NCBI GenBank assembly: GCA_004294095.1
Contig: RDZR01000031.1
Location: 1-64,000 of the forward strand
DNA from: Verrucomicrobiota bacterium
GTDB taxonomy: Bacteria > Verrucomicrobiota > Verrucomicrobiia > Verrucomicrobiales > Akkermansiaceae
Length of the DNA stretch: 64,000 bases
Direction of reading: 5' to 3'
Under the pieces are notes generated by a model. It did no database searches, was not told where the DNA came from, and saw nothing but the letters and a program-made list of their open reading frames with translations. A program made the position numbers and the translations under genes. Below are positions 1 to 7,974 of the stretch, in pieces; within the stretch, counting starts at the first letter, position 1; the number at the start of each line of letters is the position of its first letter.

Positions 1-357
1 GCGCCGCCACTCGGCCACGGGGTTCCAGTGATCATAGAGATAAGAAATTTGCTCGCTGCTGTGCGGCGTGACTGCACGATTCACGATCGTTTTTCCGATA
101 CGACGGCTGAGATAATCGTAAGCGAATGTGACCAGCACATTCGGCACTCCAACGGAAAGAGCAGCAGCGGTTGGGGTCATGGATATAAGGCGATTTTCAC
201 CATTCCAAGTGTAAATCCAGCGCCCGTCGTTTGTCAAGTTTCCATCCAAATCATAGCTCGGCACAAAAGATGCCTGTGGAACCCAGGTTGAGATACTGCC
301 CGGGACAGCAATGCCGTTGCGTTGGAACGTGGTTTGAATGTGCGAAGAAACAATCCA
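1..357 (-). pseudogene. RHS/YD-repeat protein remnant (5'-truncated, runs off window edge)
   Basis: The minus strand is open from base 357 to base 1 and reads as RHS/YD-repeat sequence, including YDLDGNLTNDGRWIYTW, NGENRLISM, AYDYLSRRIGK and YLYDHWNPVAEW. These are the YDxxGN and YTWNGENRL signatures of RHS repeats. The frame begins directly after the glnD stop codon and in the same frame; there is no plausible start codon in the first 60 codons, and the first in-frame ATG lies inside the repeat (base 180). It therefore looks like the 3' part of a larger RHS gene whose 5' end was lost. The remaining 3' part lies outside the window, so a toxin tip cannot be assessed. Polymorphic RHS proteins are usually large surface or secreted proteins; this fragment is probably not expressed as such. 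Confidence 0.7.
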
Positions 358-3108
358 CTACTGCGTTTCTGATTTTGAAATGAGGTCGGTAATTTCCGCT
401 TCTAACTTTTTGATGATTTCCGAATCTAACAGCTTATTGCCGTCTCGGGTGGTGATGTAGAGTGTATCCATGGCCACGCCTTTCTCGGTGGAAATTCGCG
501 CATGAGCGGTGTTGAGTTGGTAGGAATTGATGGTGTGGAAAAGATCGTGCAAAAGGCCGATGCGATCGAGCGCTTGAATTTCGATCGTGGTGCAATTCGG
601 GTGCAGTGAATTGCTGATCCATGCGCGCACCGGCACTGGGATTCCATGCTCAGTTCTCGGTTTGAGAAAATTCGTTTTATAGCGAAGATATTTTTCCGGT
701 TGGTAATCCTCGGTGTTGAGAATTTCCTGGAACGTTTTTAAGATCGCTTGGCGAACCGACGCTTTGCTCACTGGCTCGAAATTGGTGGTGCAGACGCGGA
801 AAATGTTGACCACGATGCTGTCTGCTCGCGTGAAAAAATCAGCGGAGAGAATGTTGATTTGCTGTGATGCCAATGCGCAGCAAATTTTTTCTAACAGGAG
901 TGGTTTGTCGCGGCAGGCAAGAACCAATTCCGAGTATCCTTGATCGATATGATCGATCCACTTGATGCAGATCGCACTTTCATCGTTACTATCTTTCTCA
1001 CTTGTTAGAAAATGCCGCACGGTGCGCACTTGGGTGACGATGTGTGAGGCTTGTCGCGCGTGGAATGCGGCGGCGGGCATGCGCTCGAGGTGTTGTTTGA
1101 CCTCTTGGTGGTAATCCTCGCGCATCAATGCCAGCACTTCATTCCCCAACGCGCTGCGGTCTGCATCGATTTTGCGGATGTATTTCTCTTTGCCACTTTC
1201 TAAGAACTGGTGAGTGGTGGTATGAAGTTTGATCATTAGGCTTTCCTTCCACGCCGTCCAACTTTGTTGTGAGGTGGCCTTGGAATCCGCAAAGGTGAAG
1301 AGGAATAGCGCATCCAGATTCGAGGGTGTTTTGACGATGTTGGCGAATTGGGAAATCACTTCCATGTCGTCCAGATTTTTCGTCGTCGCGGTGCGCCAAA
1401 ATGTTAGATGATTATCGACTAAGAACATGATCAGCTTGCGCTGCGCCCCGCCAATTTGCAATCGGCTGCATAAACGAGCGGCCAGCATCGCCGAGCCATC
1501 GATGTGCTCTCGCACATTTTCCGCGCGGCCTGCGTCATGCAAAATGGCGGCAAAAAATAGCGCGTAAGGATCCTGCATTTCGTGGAACAAACGCTGATAG
1601 ACTTTTTTGTGAGGATCTTGGCTTGAGCTTAATTGATCTAACTCATCTATGCAGCGCAAGGTGTGCTCATCGGCTGTATAGCGGTGGAAAAATTCATGCT
1701 GCACCAAGCAATCAAGCGCACCAAATTCTGGTAAATATCGGCCGAGAACGCCCGCGCGGTGCATCAGCCGCAGCGTGCGAGCGACGTCGCCTTTGCGCTC
1801 TAAAATCGCTTGGAATACTTGCCGGTTCGCCTTCGCGGTGCGGAAGCCACGATCGATGTCCGGCCAGTGCGCAGCGATCAAACGACGGATCGGCGGGCTG
1901 AGTTGCAAATTTCTCAACTGGCAATGTTGGAACAAGCGCATCAGGCGATTCACGTCATCGGTGAAAATTTCTTGGTTCGATGGGAAAAGCCTTCCATCTC
2001 GTGCGATAAAGCCATCGAACTCTTCACGATTTTTTTTGCGAAAGGTAAGATAAGACATCAATCCCGCCGCCGGTGCTTCTTCATATTCGATCTCATAAGT
2101 TTCCATCAGTGAGGTCGTATGCCGGTAGAGATCGCGCGTGTGCAGATAGTAATCTCGCATGAAAAACTCGATGCGCCTGAGAATGTCCTTCTGCGGATAA
2201 TTCAGCGCAGTGGCGACTACGCCTTGGAGTTGCAACGTGAGCTGATCCGTCGCCTTGCCAGTTGAATAATGCAGCTCATTGCGCACGCGGTGCAGGAAGT
2301 CGTATGCGGCCATGAGCTCTTTGCGCGTGGCGGCGGTAATGATGCGTTCTTCGACGAGTTTGGCGAGAGAGGTCGTGCCTTTTTTGACCCGAGAAATCCA
2401 TAAGATGCTGTGAAAATCGCGCATGCCGCCGCAGCCTTCTTTCACAGACGGCTCTTGTAAGAAAACGGTGTGGGAGTGCTTTTCATGGCGCGAGCGCAAA
2501 TCGTCGCTGCGGATTTTGAAAAATGCTTGTTGACCGCGCATGATGCAGTCTTTCTCAAAGCGTTGCACAAATTGCTGATAGAGTTCTTCATTGCCCGTGA
2601 TGAGACGCGAGTCCATCAGCGCAGTTTTGTTTTGTTGGTCTGCCTGCGCTTGTTCGATGCACTCAGCAATCGAGCGGCTCGCATGGCCCACTTTCAATCC
2701 GAGATCCCATAACAGATAGAGCACCTGCTGGACGGCCTCTCTCAAAGGAACTGGCAGACTGGTGGATGCTCGTGGCAATAAAAATAGCAAATCCACATCC
2801 GAAAATGGATTCAGCGCACCTCTGCCATAACCGCCGATAGCCACTAACGCAAAATTTGTTGTTAGGCGGGGAGTTTGGCCTGCCAAAACGTTCTCTAAAA
2901 TCACCCCTAACAGAAAGTCCATCAACTTTGCACGAGCCTCTGCAATTTCCAATCCGCCGGCTCCGCTGCGGTGGGCTGCTAAAATTTTTTGCTCCTCGTT
3001 GTTGAGAAACGTTTTGAAGCATTGGATTTTTTCTGCGGGCGAGAGCTGTCCTTCGATCGCAGGCTTGAGGCATTCGCAATCGAAGGATTTTGGTAGATCA
3101 ATAGTCAT
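358..3108 (-). CDS. glnD: [Protein-PII] uridylyltransferase/uridylyl-removing enzyme GlnD
   Basis: The 916-residue product has the full GlnD architecture. A nucleotidyltransferase domain carries GGYGRGALNPFSDVDLLFL (about residues 92-110, with the G-G and D-x-D metal ligands). A central HD phosphohydrolase domain contains ILHDAGR (about residue 520). Two C-terminal ACT domains begin near ELVLACRDKPLLLEKI and TIEIQALDRIGLLHDLF. GlnD uridylylates PII under nitrogen limitation and removes the group under nitrogen excess, with the ACT domains sensing glutamine. Length is normal for the family, so the gene is complete. It follows psd by 18 bases on the same strand and is probably cotranscribed. 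The stop codon is immediately followed, in the same frame, by an RHS remnant. Confidence 0.97.
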   Translation of the reverse strand: MTIDLPKSFDCECLKPAIEGQLSPAEKIQCFKTFLNNEEQKILAAHRSGAGGLEIAEARAKLMDFLLGVILENVLAGQTPRLTTNFALVAIGGYGRGALNPFSDVDLLFLLPRASTSLPVPLREAVQQVLYLLWDLGLKVGHASRSIAECIEQAQADQQNKTALMDSRLITGNEELYQQFVQRFEKDCIMRGQQAFFKIRSDDLRSRHEKHSHTVFLQEPSVKEGCGGMRDFHSILWISRVKKGTTSLAKLVEERIITAATRKELMAAYDFLHRVRNELHYSTGKATDQLTLQLQGVVATALNYPQKDILRRIEFFMRDYYLHTRDLYRHTTSLMETYEIEYEEAPAAGLMSYLTFRKKNREEFDGFIARDGRLFPSNQEIFTDDVNRLMRLFQHCQLRNLQLSPPIRRLIAAHWPDIDRGFRTAKANRQVFQAILERKGDVARTLRLMHRAGVLGRYLPEFGALDCLVQHEFFHRYTADEHTLRCIDELDQLSSSQDPHKKVYQRLFHEMQDPYALFFAAILHDAGRAENVREHIDGSAMLAARLCSRLQIGGAQRKLIMFLVDNHLTFWRTATTKNLDDMEVISQFANIVKTPSNLDALFLFTFADSKATSQQSWTAWKESLMIKLHTTTHQFLESGKEKYIRKIDADRSALGNEVLALMREDYHQEVKQHLERMPAAAFHARQASHIVTQVRTVRHFLTSEKDSNDESAICIKWIDHIDQGYSELVLACRDKPLLLEKICCALASQQINILSADFFTRADSIVVNIFRVCTTNFEPVSKASVRQAILKTFQEILNTEDYQPEKYLRYKTNFLKPRTEHGIPVPVRAWISNSLHPNCTTIEIQALDRIGLLHDLFHTINSYQLNTAHARISTEKGVAMDTLYITTRDGNKLLDSEIIKKLEAEITDLISKSETQ

Positions 3109-3126
3109 GGAGATTATCTAAGCGGG

Positions 3127-4026
3127 TTATCGAGGGAACATCTTTCCCATATGGCTGCCTTGAAGGGCGTAAAGTTCAGTTTGCACCTGGCTATGGCTCA
3201 ATAAATCTTCATCTAACACTACTCTGTTAGGCTCGAAGATGACGATGGTCGATGAGCCGCCAAATGCGAAATATCCTTTTTCATCGCCTTTACGGACGAG
3301 CTTGCCTGCCGCATACGTTTGCTGGATGGATCCCACGCAGGTGGCACCAATCTCCAACAAAACAACAGTGCCGAGTGTTTCCGTTTCTAACAAGGTGATG
3401 GCTCTTTGGTTGGTCCAGAGATACGCGAGATTGCGCCGCAGGGCGAGCGGGTTGACAGAAAAAAGTGGTCCGGAAATCAGCCGTGTTTGGCTTGGAATTC
3501 CCGCTGCAGGAAAGTGAAAGCGATGATAATCGAGTGGGCAAAGCCGAGATAAGACGAGGCTGCCATCTGCATATTTGGCGGCCAACTGCGCATCACCTAA
3601 CAATTTTTCCAAATCGAACGATTGTCCTTTCACAAAAACCGAGCGGATCTGACTGGCGCGTTCAAAGCCCAGATGCCTGCCATCCGCGGGAAAGACCACC
3701 GAGTGATTTGCCGCATCGATGGGCCGTGCTTCGGGCTTCAAGCGGCGATAAAAAAACTCATTAAAACTGCGAAAAGCTGAAAGCGGATCGCGGAATTCAT
3801 CGGCATTGAGTCCGTATTTTTCAACGAATGGAGCGACGCGTTGAGAGGACTTTGCGGCATTCATTCGCATACCATACCAGCGCGAAAAGCACGCGCGCTT
3901 GACTAACGCGTGAAGTGCCAATTTCCCGATTGGGTGCCCGTAGATCCAACGTAGAAAGCTCTCTCCATAGATCTCCTCAATTTCGTATTCCTCACGATGC
4001 CGATTGTAATAGCGGATGCTTTCCAC
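3127..4026 (-). CDS. psd: Phosphatidylserine decarboxylase proenzyme
   Basis: The 299-residue protein starts with IRYYNRHREEYEIEEIYGE, the N-terminus typical of the longer, type II-like Psd branch. It has the HRFHFPAAG motif (family HRYHxPxxG) and ends with FGGSSTIVIF, where the GSS/T segment is the self-cleavage site that makes the pyruvoyl cofactor. The family motif is more often LGST, so the GGSS variant is mildly divergent but seen in this subgroup. The enzyme converts phosphatidylserine to phosphatidylethanolamine at the inner membrane. It is upstream of glnD on the same strand, with no evident functional link. The ATG at 4026 gives the canonical N-terminus. Confidence 0.93.
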   Translation of the reverse strand: MESIRYYNRHREEYEIEEIYGESFLRWIYGHPIGKLALHALVKRACFSRWYGMRMNAAKSSQRVAPFVEKYGLNADEFRDPLSAFRSFNEFFYRRLKPEARPIDAANHSVVFPADGRHLGFERASQIRSVFVKGQSFDLEKLLGDAQLAAKYADGSLVLSRLCPLDYHRFHFPAAGIPSQTRLISGPLFSVNPLALRRNLAYLWTNQRAITLLETETLGTVVLLEIGATCVGSIQQTYAAGKLVRKGDEKGYFAFGGSSTIVIFEPNRVVLDEDLLSHSQVQTELYALQGSHMGKMFPR

Positions 4027-4202
4027 AGCAGATTTTTAATCCGGCATTGAGCTGCGATCAAGAACTCAGAAATAGCTTCGCATCATTGACTTTGTGCCAA
4101 TCGTTTATTGCACGACGAGCGCAGTGAATTTTCGTCGGTTGTTAGAATCCATAATTGCATTGCGCCGCGGGAAGAAACCTAGCGGAATGTCTGGCCATCA
4201 CC

Positions 4203-4691
4203 ATGTCTTCAGACCGCGCACCATTTTCTGTTTTGTTCGTATGTTTGGGAAATATTTGCCGCTCGCCTGCTGCGGAAATTATTTTCACCCACATGGCTCG
4301 TGAGCGTGGCATTGCAGAGCGAATTGCAATCGATTCAGCGGGCACGATTGGCTATCACCAAGGCGCGCCGCCGGATGCTCGGATGACGGCGGCGTTGACG
4401 AAAAAAGGGTATGATGTTTTCGGCGCGTCTCGTCAGATCGTGGCGGATGATCTTACGCGCTTTGATTGGATTGTGACGATGGACCAACAAAATTTCCGCA
4501 ATGTGTGTGAGTTAGATACGCATCAGAAGCATGTGGGAAAAGTTCGCCCGTTTGTTGGTTTTTGCCGTGAGCACGAGGTCAAGGATGTGCCTGATCCTTA
4601 CTATGGAGGAACGCGTGGATTTGACTTCGTGATCGAGTTGTTAGAAGACGGCTGCGCGGCAATGCTCGATGAGTTGGAAAAACGGGTATGA
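4203..4691 (+). CDS. Low-molecular-weight protein-tyrosine phosphatase
   Basis: The protein begins with SVLFVCLGNICRSPAAE, the P-loop C-x5-R-S of low-molecular-weight phosphatases, and has the general-acid DPYYGG motif near residue 129. A start at 4203 (MSSDRAPFS) gives 162 residues, the usual family length; an upstream in-frame ATG at 4155 would add 16 residues unlike the family and is less likely. Its stop overlaps the start of the UbiA-like gene by the ATGA arrangement, so the two are translationally coupled. Bacterial members dephosphorylate tyrosine kinases of polysaccharide export or arginine-phosphorylated proteins; the substrate here is unknown. Confidence 0.93.
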   Translation: MSSDRAPFSVLFVCLGNICRSPAAEIIFTHMARERGIAERIAIDSAGTIGYHQGAPPDARMTAALTKKGYDVFGASRQIVADDLTRFDWIVTMDQQNFRNVCELDTHQKHVGKVRPFVGFCREHEVKDVPDPYYGGTRGFDFVIELLEDGCAAMLDELEKRV

Positions 4692-5584
4692 ATTGTTCTC
4701 GACCAATCGCGGGACTGCTCGCCACCAGTCGGGTGGCGAATTTGCCTAGCGTGGTTTGCAATGTGTGGGTGGGAGTTGCGCTTGCTTCACTTAGCGGAAT
4801 TTTTGTCGGTTGGTTAGAATTCGTCGGCATGGCAATGGCGGGGGTGATGTTGTGCCTTGGCGGAAATTTTCTAAACGATTGGGCGGATGTGATGTGGGAT
4901 CGCCAATTCCGTGCCGAGCGGGCATTGCCACGAGCCGATTTTTCGCGTTCTGTTTATGGATGGATCGCGATTGGATTTTTGCTGTTAGGTTGCGTGCTGG
5001 CGTTTGCGGTATCATCGGCAAGTGGCTGGGTGGCGGTGGCCATTATTATAAGTATTTTGGCATACACGTATTGGCATAAACGCAGCCCATGGGCGGTATT
5101 GGCGATGGGAACTTGCCGCGGTTTGTTGCCGATCATGGGCGCTGCGGCGGTCTGGCCCGCGGCGGTTTTTTCCGCGGCTGCTGCTTTGCTTTGTTACATT
5201 GCCATGCTCTCGTGGAGTGCGCGCCGCGAGGCATCGGGTGCGGTTGGCAAGCATCCGTTATTTGGCTTCGGGGTGGTGATTTTGCTGACGCTGTTTTGCC
5301 AACGCTTTGATTTCGCGGAAATGATGATCTGGCTGATTGCGGTGGTTGTTTTTGGTGGGTGGCTTCATCACGCGAGAAAAAATTTATCGCACAGTATCTC
5401 TCGCTATGTGGCGAGCTTACTTGCCGGAATTCCATGGGTGGATGGCATGATTTTATGGCCGCTCGCGTGGCATACGATGCATCAAGAAAATATCCCACTT
5501 GCTCTCGTGCTGTGCTGTTGGATGATGCCCGCAGCTGCATGGTCGCTCGCGTGTCTTTTCCAACGCATCGCCCCTGCAACGTGA
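4688..5584 (+). CDS. UbiA-family prenyltransferase (EboC-like?)
   Basis: This 298-residue integral membrane protein has about eight hydrophobic segments and the UbiA signature NDWADVMWDRQFRAERALP near residue 60, with the N-D-x-x-D-x-x-x-D aspartates that bind Mg-diphosphate. The second Asp-rich loop of typical UbiA enzymes is not obvious. UbiA proteins transfer prenyl chains to aromatic or other acceptors. The weak second motif makes the substrate uncertain. A UbiA homologue (EboC) is part of ebo/edg metabolite-traffic loci, and an EboE-like gene lies 16 kb away, so an EboC-type role is possible but unproven. It overlaps the upstream phosphatase gene by four bases and is followed 15 bases later by sufE. 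Confidence 0.85.
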   Translation: MNCSRPIAGLLATSRVANLPSVVCNVWVGVALASLSGIFVGWLEFVGMAMAGVMLCLGGNFLNDWADVMWDRQFRAERALPRADFSRSVYGWIAIGFLLLGCVLAFAVSSASGWVAVAIIISILAYTYWHKRSPWAVLAMGTCRGLLPIMGAAAVWPAAVFSAAAALLCYIAMLSWSARREASGAVGKHPLFGFGVVILLTLFCQRFDFAEMMIWLIAVVVFGGWLHHARKNLSHSISRYVASLLAGIPWVDGMILWPLAWHTMHQENIPLALVLCCWMMPAAAWSLACLFQRIAPAT

Positions 5585-5599
5585 TTCTTTTTTACCAAC

Positions 5600-6028
5600 G
5601 TGATGACGATTTCCGAACAACAAGAAAAATTGTTAGAAGAGCTGACCTTCTTTCATGATTGGACAGAGCGCTATGAATACGTCATTGGCTTGGGGAAAAA
5701 ATTGCCTGCTTTGCCAGAGGCTGCACGCACGCCAGAACATTTGATCAAAGGCTGCCAATCGCAAGTTTGGTTAGATGCTCAATGTGAAAACGGCGTGATG
5801 CAATTTCGTGCGGATTCTGATTCGGTGATCACCAAAGGCATGATCGCGTTGTTCGTCAACGTGCTCGATGGCCAACCAGCCGATGCCGTGGTAAAAGCGG
5901 ACCTTAGCTTCATCGATCGCACCGGACTCAAGGAGCATCTCGCACCGACTCGCGCCAATGCCCTCGGACTGATGGCAGCCCAAATGAAGCAACTCGCATT
6001 TCATCACGCGACGCAATCATCCATCTAA
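5600..6028 (+). CDS. sufE: SufE-family cysteine desulfuration protein
   Basis: The 142-residue protein carries the SufE active-site segment EHLIKGCQSQVWLDAQ, whose cysteine accepts sulfur from SufS, and the C-terminal LAPTRANALGLMAAQMK segment (family: SRTRGLQAMLxxI). SufE boosts cysteine desulfurase activity for Fe-S cluster assembly. No sufS or sufBCD gene is adjacent; the gene sits at the end of the phosphatase-ubiA operon. Translation can begin at either of two consecutive ATGs (5600, 5603). The TAA stop lies inside a TCTAACA heptamer that pairs with an inverted copy immediately downstream. Confidence 0.95.
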   Translation: MMTISEQQEKLLEELTFFHDWTERYEYVIGLGKKLPALPEAARTPEHLIKGCQSQVWLDAQCENGVMQFRADSDSVITKGMIALFVNVLDGQPADAVVKADLSFIDRTGLKEHLAPTRANALGLMAAQMKQLAFHHATQSSI

Positions 6029-6039
6029 CATTTGTTAGA
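6024..6039. terminator. Inverted heptamer pair between convergent sufE and fmt
   Basis: TCTAACA at 6024-6030 and TGTTAGA at 6033-6039 are separated by two bases and form a perfect 16-base palindrome. It spans the sufE stop codon and the last codons of fmt, which is transcribed toward it. As RNA it can fold only weakly (about five A/U-rich pairs with a six-base loop), followed by AAAA on the plus strand. It may act as a weak bidirectional terminator, but it is also one of about 90 copies of a genome-style repeated heptamer, so termination need not be its main role. Confidence 0.45.
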
Positions 6040-6949
6040 AAAATGCGGTTGCGGCTTGGCCTCTTTGGAAATCATGGATCGCCATGCGCCGCCCGCCATC
6101 TGCCTGCACTTGCTGAATTTCTAAAGCACCGCTGCCGCAACCTATCAGCCAGCGGCCAGAATGATTCACCAGTTGGCCGATGGGAATCACCTCATCATGG
6201 CAAGTCGTCGGTGGGAAAATTTTGATGCGTTTTTTAGAAACGGCATCGTGGGTAAATGTTCCGGGCCATGGATCATACGCGCGGATGCGGCGCTCGATGT
6301 GTGCCGCAGATTGATGCCAATCGATGGCACCGTCATCGCGCTCCAGCTTGCCGATATACGATGAAGCCGCATCATCTTGCGGCACTCCTTCGGCACTGTT
6401 GATAGAGATTTTTTTTAAGGCATCCAGCATGACCTCAGGAGCAAGTTGCGCCAAGCGATCATGCAATGAGCCGCCGGTTTCTTGAGGATGAATCGCGATG
6501 CTTCTCGCGGCAATCATCGCTCCTGCGTCAAGGGCTCGCACCACATGCATCGCCGTGATGCCTGTCTCTGGATCACCGGCATCAATCGCGGCTTGAATGC
6601 AGGCGGCCCCACGAAAACGAGGCAACAATGAAGCATGCAGATTGATGATCGCTCGGCTGGCGATCGAAAGCACACGCTGAGGTAAAATTTGGCCATAGGC
6701 CATGACCACGATCACTTCTGGTTGCAAGGCGGCGATTTCATCTTTTGCACTGCCAATTTTTTCCGGCTGAAGCACCGGCACATTTGCTTCGAGGGCGAGT
6801 GTTTTGATGGCAGGTGCCGTCATGGTCAGATGGCGTCCGCTCGGTTTATCGGGCTGCGTGATCAGCGCCAGCGGGCGTGGCCCTTCCTCTAACAATTTCT
6901 GAAATGAGGGCAGGGCAATATCACCGGTGGCGATGAAAACGAGACGCAT
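6035..6949 (-). CDS. fmt: Methionyl-tRNA formyltransferase
   Basis: The product (304 residues from the ATG at 6949, MRLVFIATGDIALPSFQ) has the formyltransferase core with VMAYGQILP, NLHASLLPRFRGAACIQAAI and GDPETGITAMHV, which hold the catalytic Asn-His-Asp and the SLLPxxRG loop. An upstream start at 6970 would add seven residues before the canonical N-terminus and is less likely. Fmt formylates the initiator Met-tRNA using 10-formyl-tetrahydrofolate. def is not adjacent. It lies 25 bases downstream of a membrane-protein gene on the same strand and converges with sufE. Confidence 0.95.
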   Translation of the reverse strand: MRLVFIATGDIALPSFQKLLEEGPRPLALITQPDKPSGRHLTMTAPAIKTLALEANVPVLQPEKIGSAKDEIAALQPEVIVVMAYGQILPQRVLSIASRAIINLHASLLPRFRGAACIQAAIDAGDPETGITAMHVVRALDAGAMIAARSIAIHPQETGGSLHDRLAQLAPEVMLDALKKISINSAEGVPQDDAASSYIGKLERDDGAIDWHQSAAHIERRIRAYDPWPGTFTHDAVSKKRIKIFPPTTCHDEVIPIGQLVNHSGRWLIGCGSGALEIQQVQADGGRRMAIHDFQRGQAATAFF

Positions 6950-6974
6950 GATCTTGATATATGAGGGCAAGTGC

Positions 6975-7916
6975 TCAGGGCAATCCAGTCCTGATGTAGG
7001 CTAAATAAATGATGCAAGGCGTGAGCAATGCCGCATTGGCCATGATGCTTAGAGTTTCTAACGAAAATTTTTCATGAATGCGATTGATGGCGTAGAGCAT
7101 CGCACAACTGATGAGGATCGAGTAATAAAACGGGCGAGTTGCAGAGACATCGTCCTTAATCGAGAAATAGACGACGGCCACGGCGAGCAACGTCAGCGGC
7201 AAGGTGAGGGACATATCGCTGAACACACGAGATGGTTCATCGGTTAGATTGAATGATTTTTTCCAAAGATCAATCGCCGTGATGTTGAGAATGACGAGCA
7301 CGACAAAGCAGAGGAACTCACGAGTTGCGAACATCTCATAGACGTTAGTTGCCGGCAGATAAACGTGGGCAAAAATTGCCGTGCCACATGCGAAACTCAG
7401 GCCAGCGAGACAATTTTTCAGGTAAGGAATTTCGTTCGATTCCGGATCCGTCATCATCGTTAATCCGAGAAATCCGCCGATCAATACTCCGACTACTAAC
7501 AGGTAGCCATAAATAGCGAGAGACATGTAGGCGATGGTGATGCCAGCACCTAACAGAAAAAGAAGCACTGCGAACCATTTGAGAAATGGATGGTATCGTA
7601 GCAAAAATTGGTCTTGCGCATTGAGTGGTTGGTTGCGGCGGACGAGCAGCATCGCGTCCATCCAGCGCGCAGTGATCGAGATGATCCAACTGAAGATTAT
7701 GAGCACGAGGTATGCTTCCCACGGGTGGTAATCGACGCGCCATGTTTTGGTAAAAATGTAGAGCCACGCCATCGCCACGAGCGGAACATCTAGGCTCAAT
7801 ACATGGGGTATTCGCCAAAATGGCTTATACAATTGGTCAGGCACAGGGCGCGAAACATCCTCAAGTCGGCTGATAAAGGCAAGTGTTTTCAAAGGATGGT
7901 GAATCCTGCAGCGCAT
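6975..7916 (-). CDS. Uncharacterised polytopic membrane protein
   Basis: I do not recognise this family. From the ATG at 7916 the product has 313 residues and about nine hydrophobic segments, for example VPLVAMAWLYIF, YLVLIIFSWIISI, FAVLLFLLGAGITIAYM, YLLVVGVLIGGFLG and FLCFVVLVILNITAIDLW. The overall arrangement recalls UbiA-like prenyltransferases, but the Asp-rich loop is not visible. A longer frame to 8009 exists but runs over the malQ promoter and start, so the shorter form is preferred. The gene precedes fmt with a 25-base gap, suggesting cotranscription, and is divergent from malQ. The function is unknown. Confidence 0.75.
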   Translation of the reverse strand: MRCRIHHPLKTLAFISRLEDVSRPVPDQLYKPFWRIPHVLSLDVPLVAMAWLYIFTKTWRVDYHPWEAYLVLIIFSWIISITARWMDAMLLVRRNQPLNAQDQFLLRYHPFLKWFAVLLFLLGAGITIAYMSLAIYGYLLVVGVLIGGFLGLTMMTDPESNEIPYLKNCLAGLSFACGTAIFAHVYLPATNVYEMFATREFLCFVVLVILNITAIDLWKKSFNLTDEPSRVFSDMSLTLPLTLLAVAVVYFSIKDDVSATRPFYYSILISCAMLYAINRIHEKFSLETLSIMANAALLTPCIIYLAYIRTGLP

Positions 7917-7974
7917 GGATTTTTTCCATGGCCAACCGTTTGACAAAATTCGACATTCATCACGCAACCCATTT

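Noticed and set aside
7940-7962. Perfect TTGACA boxes upstream of malQ (7940) and lpdA (11731) as promoters
   Set aside because: No acceptable -10 box lies 16-18 bases downstream in either case, so they are mentioned in the gene entries but not called as promoters.
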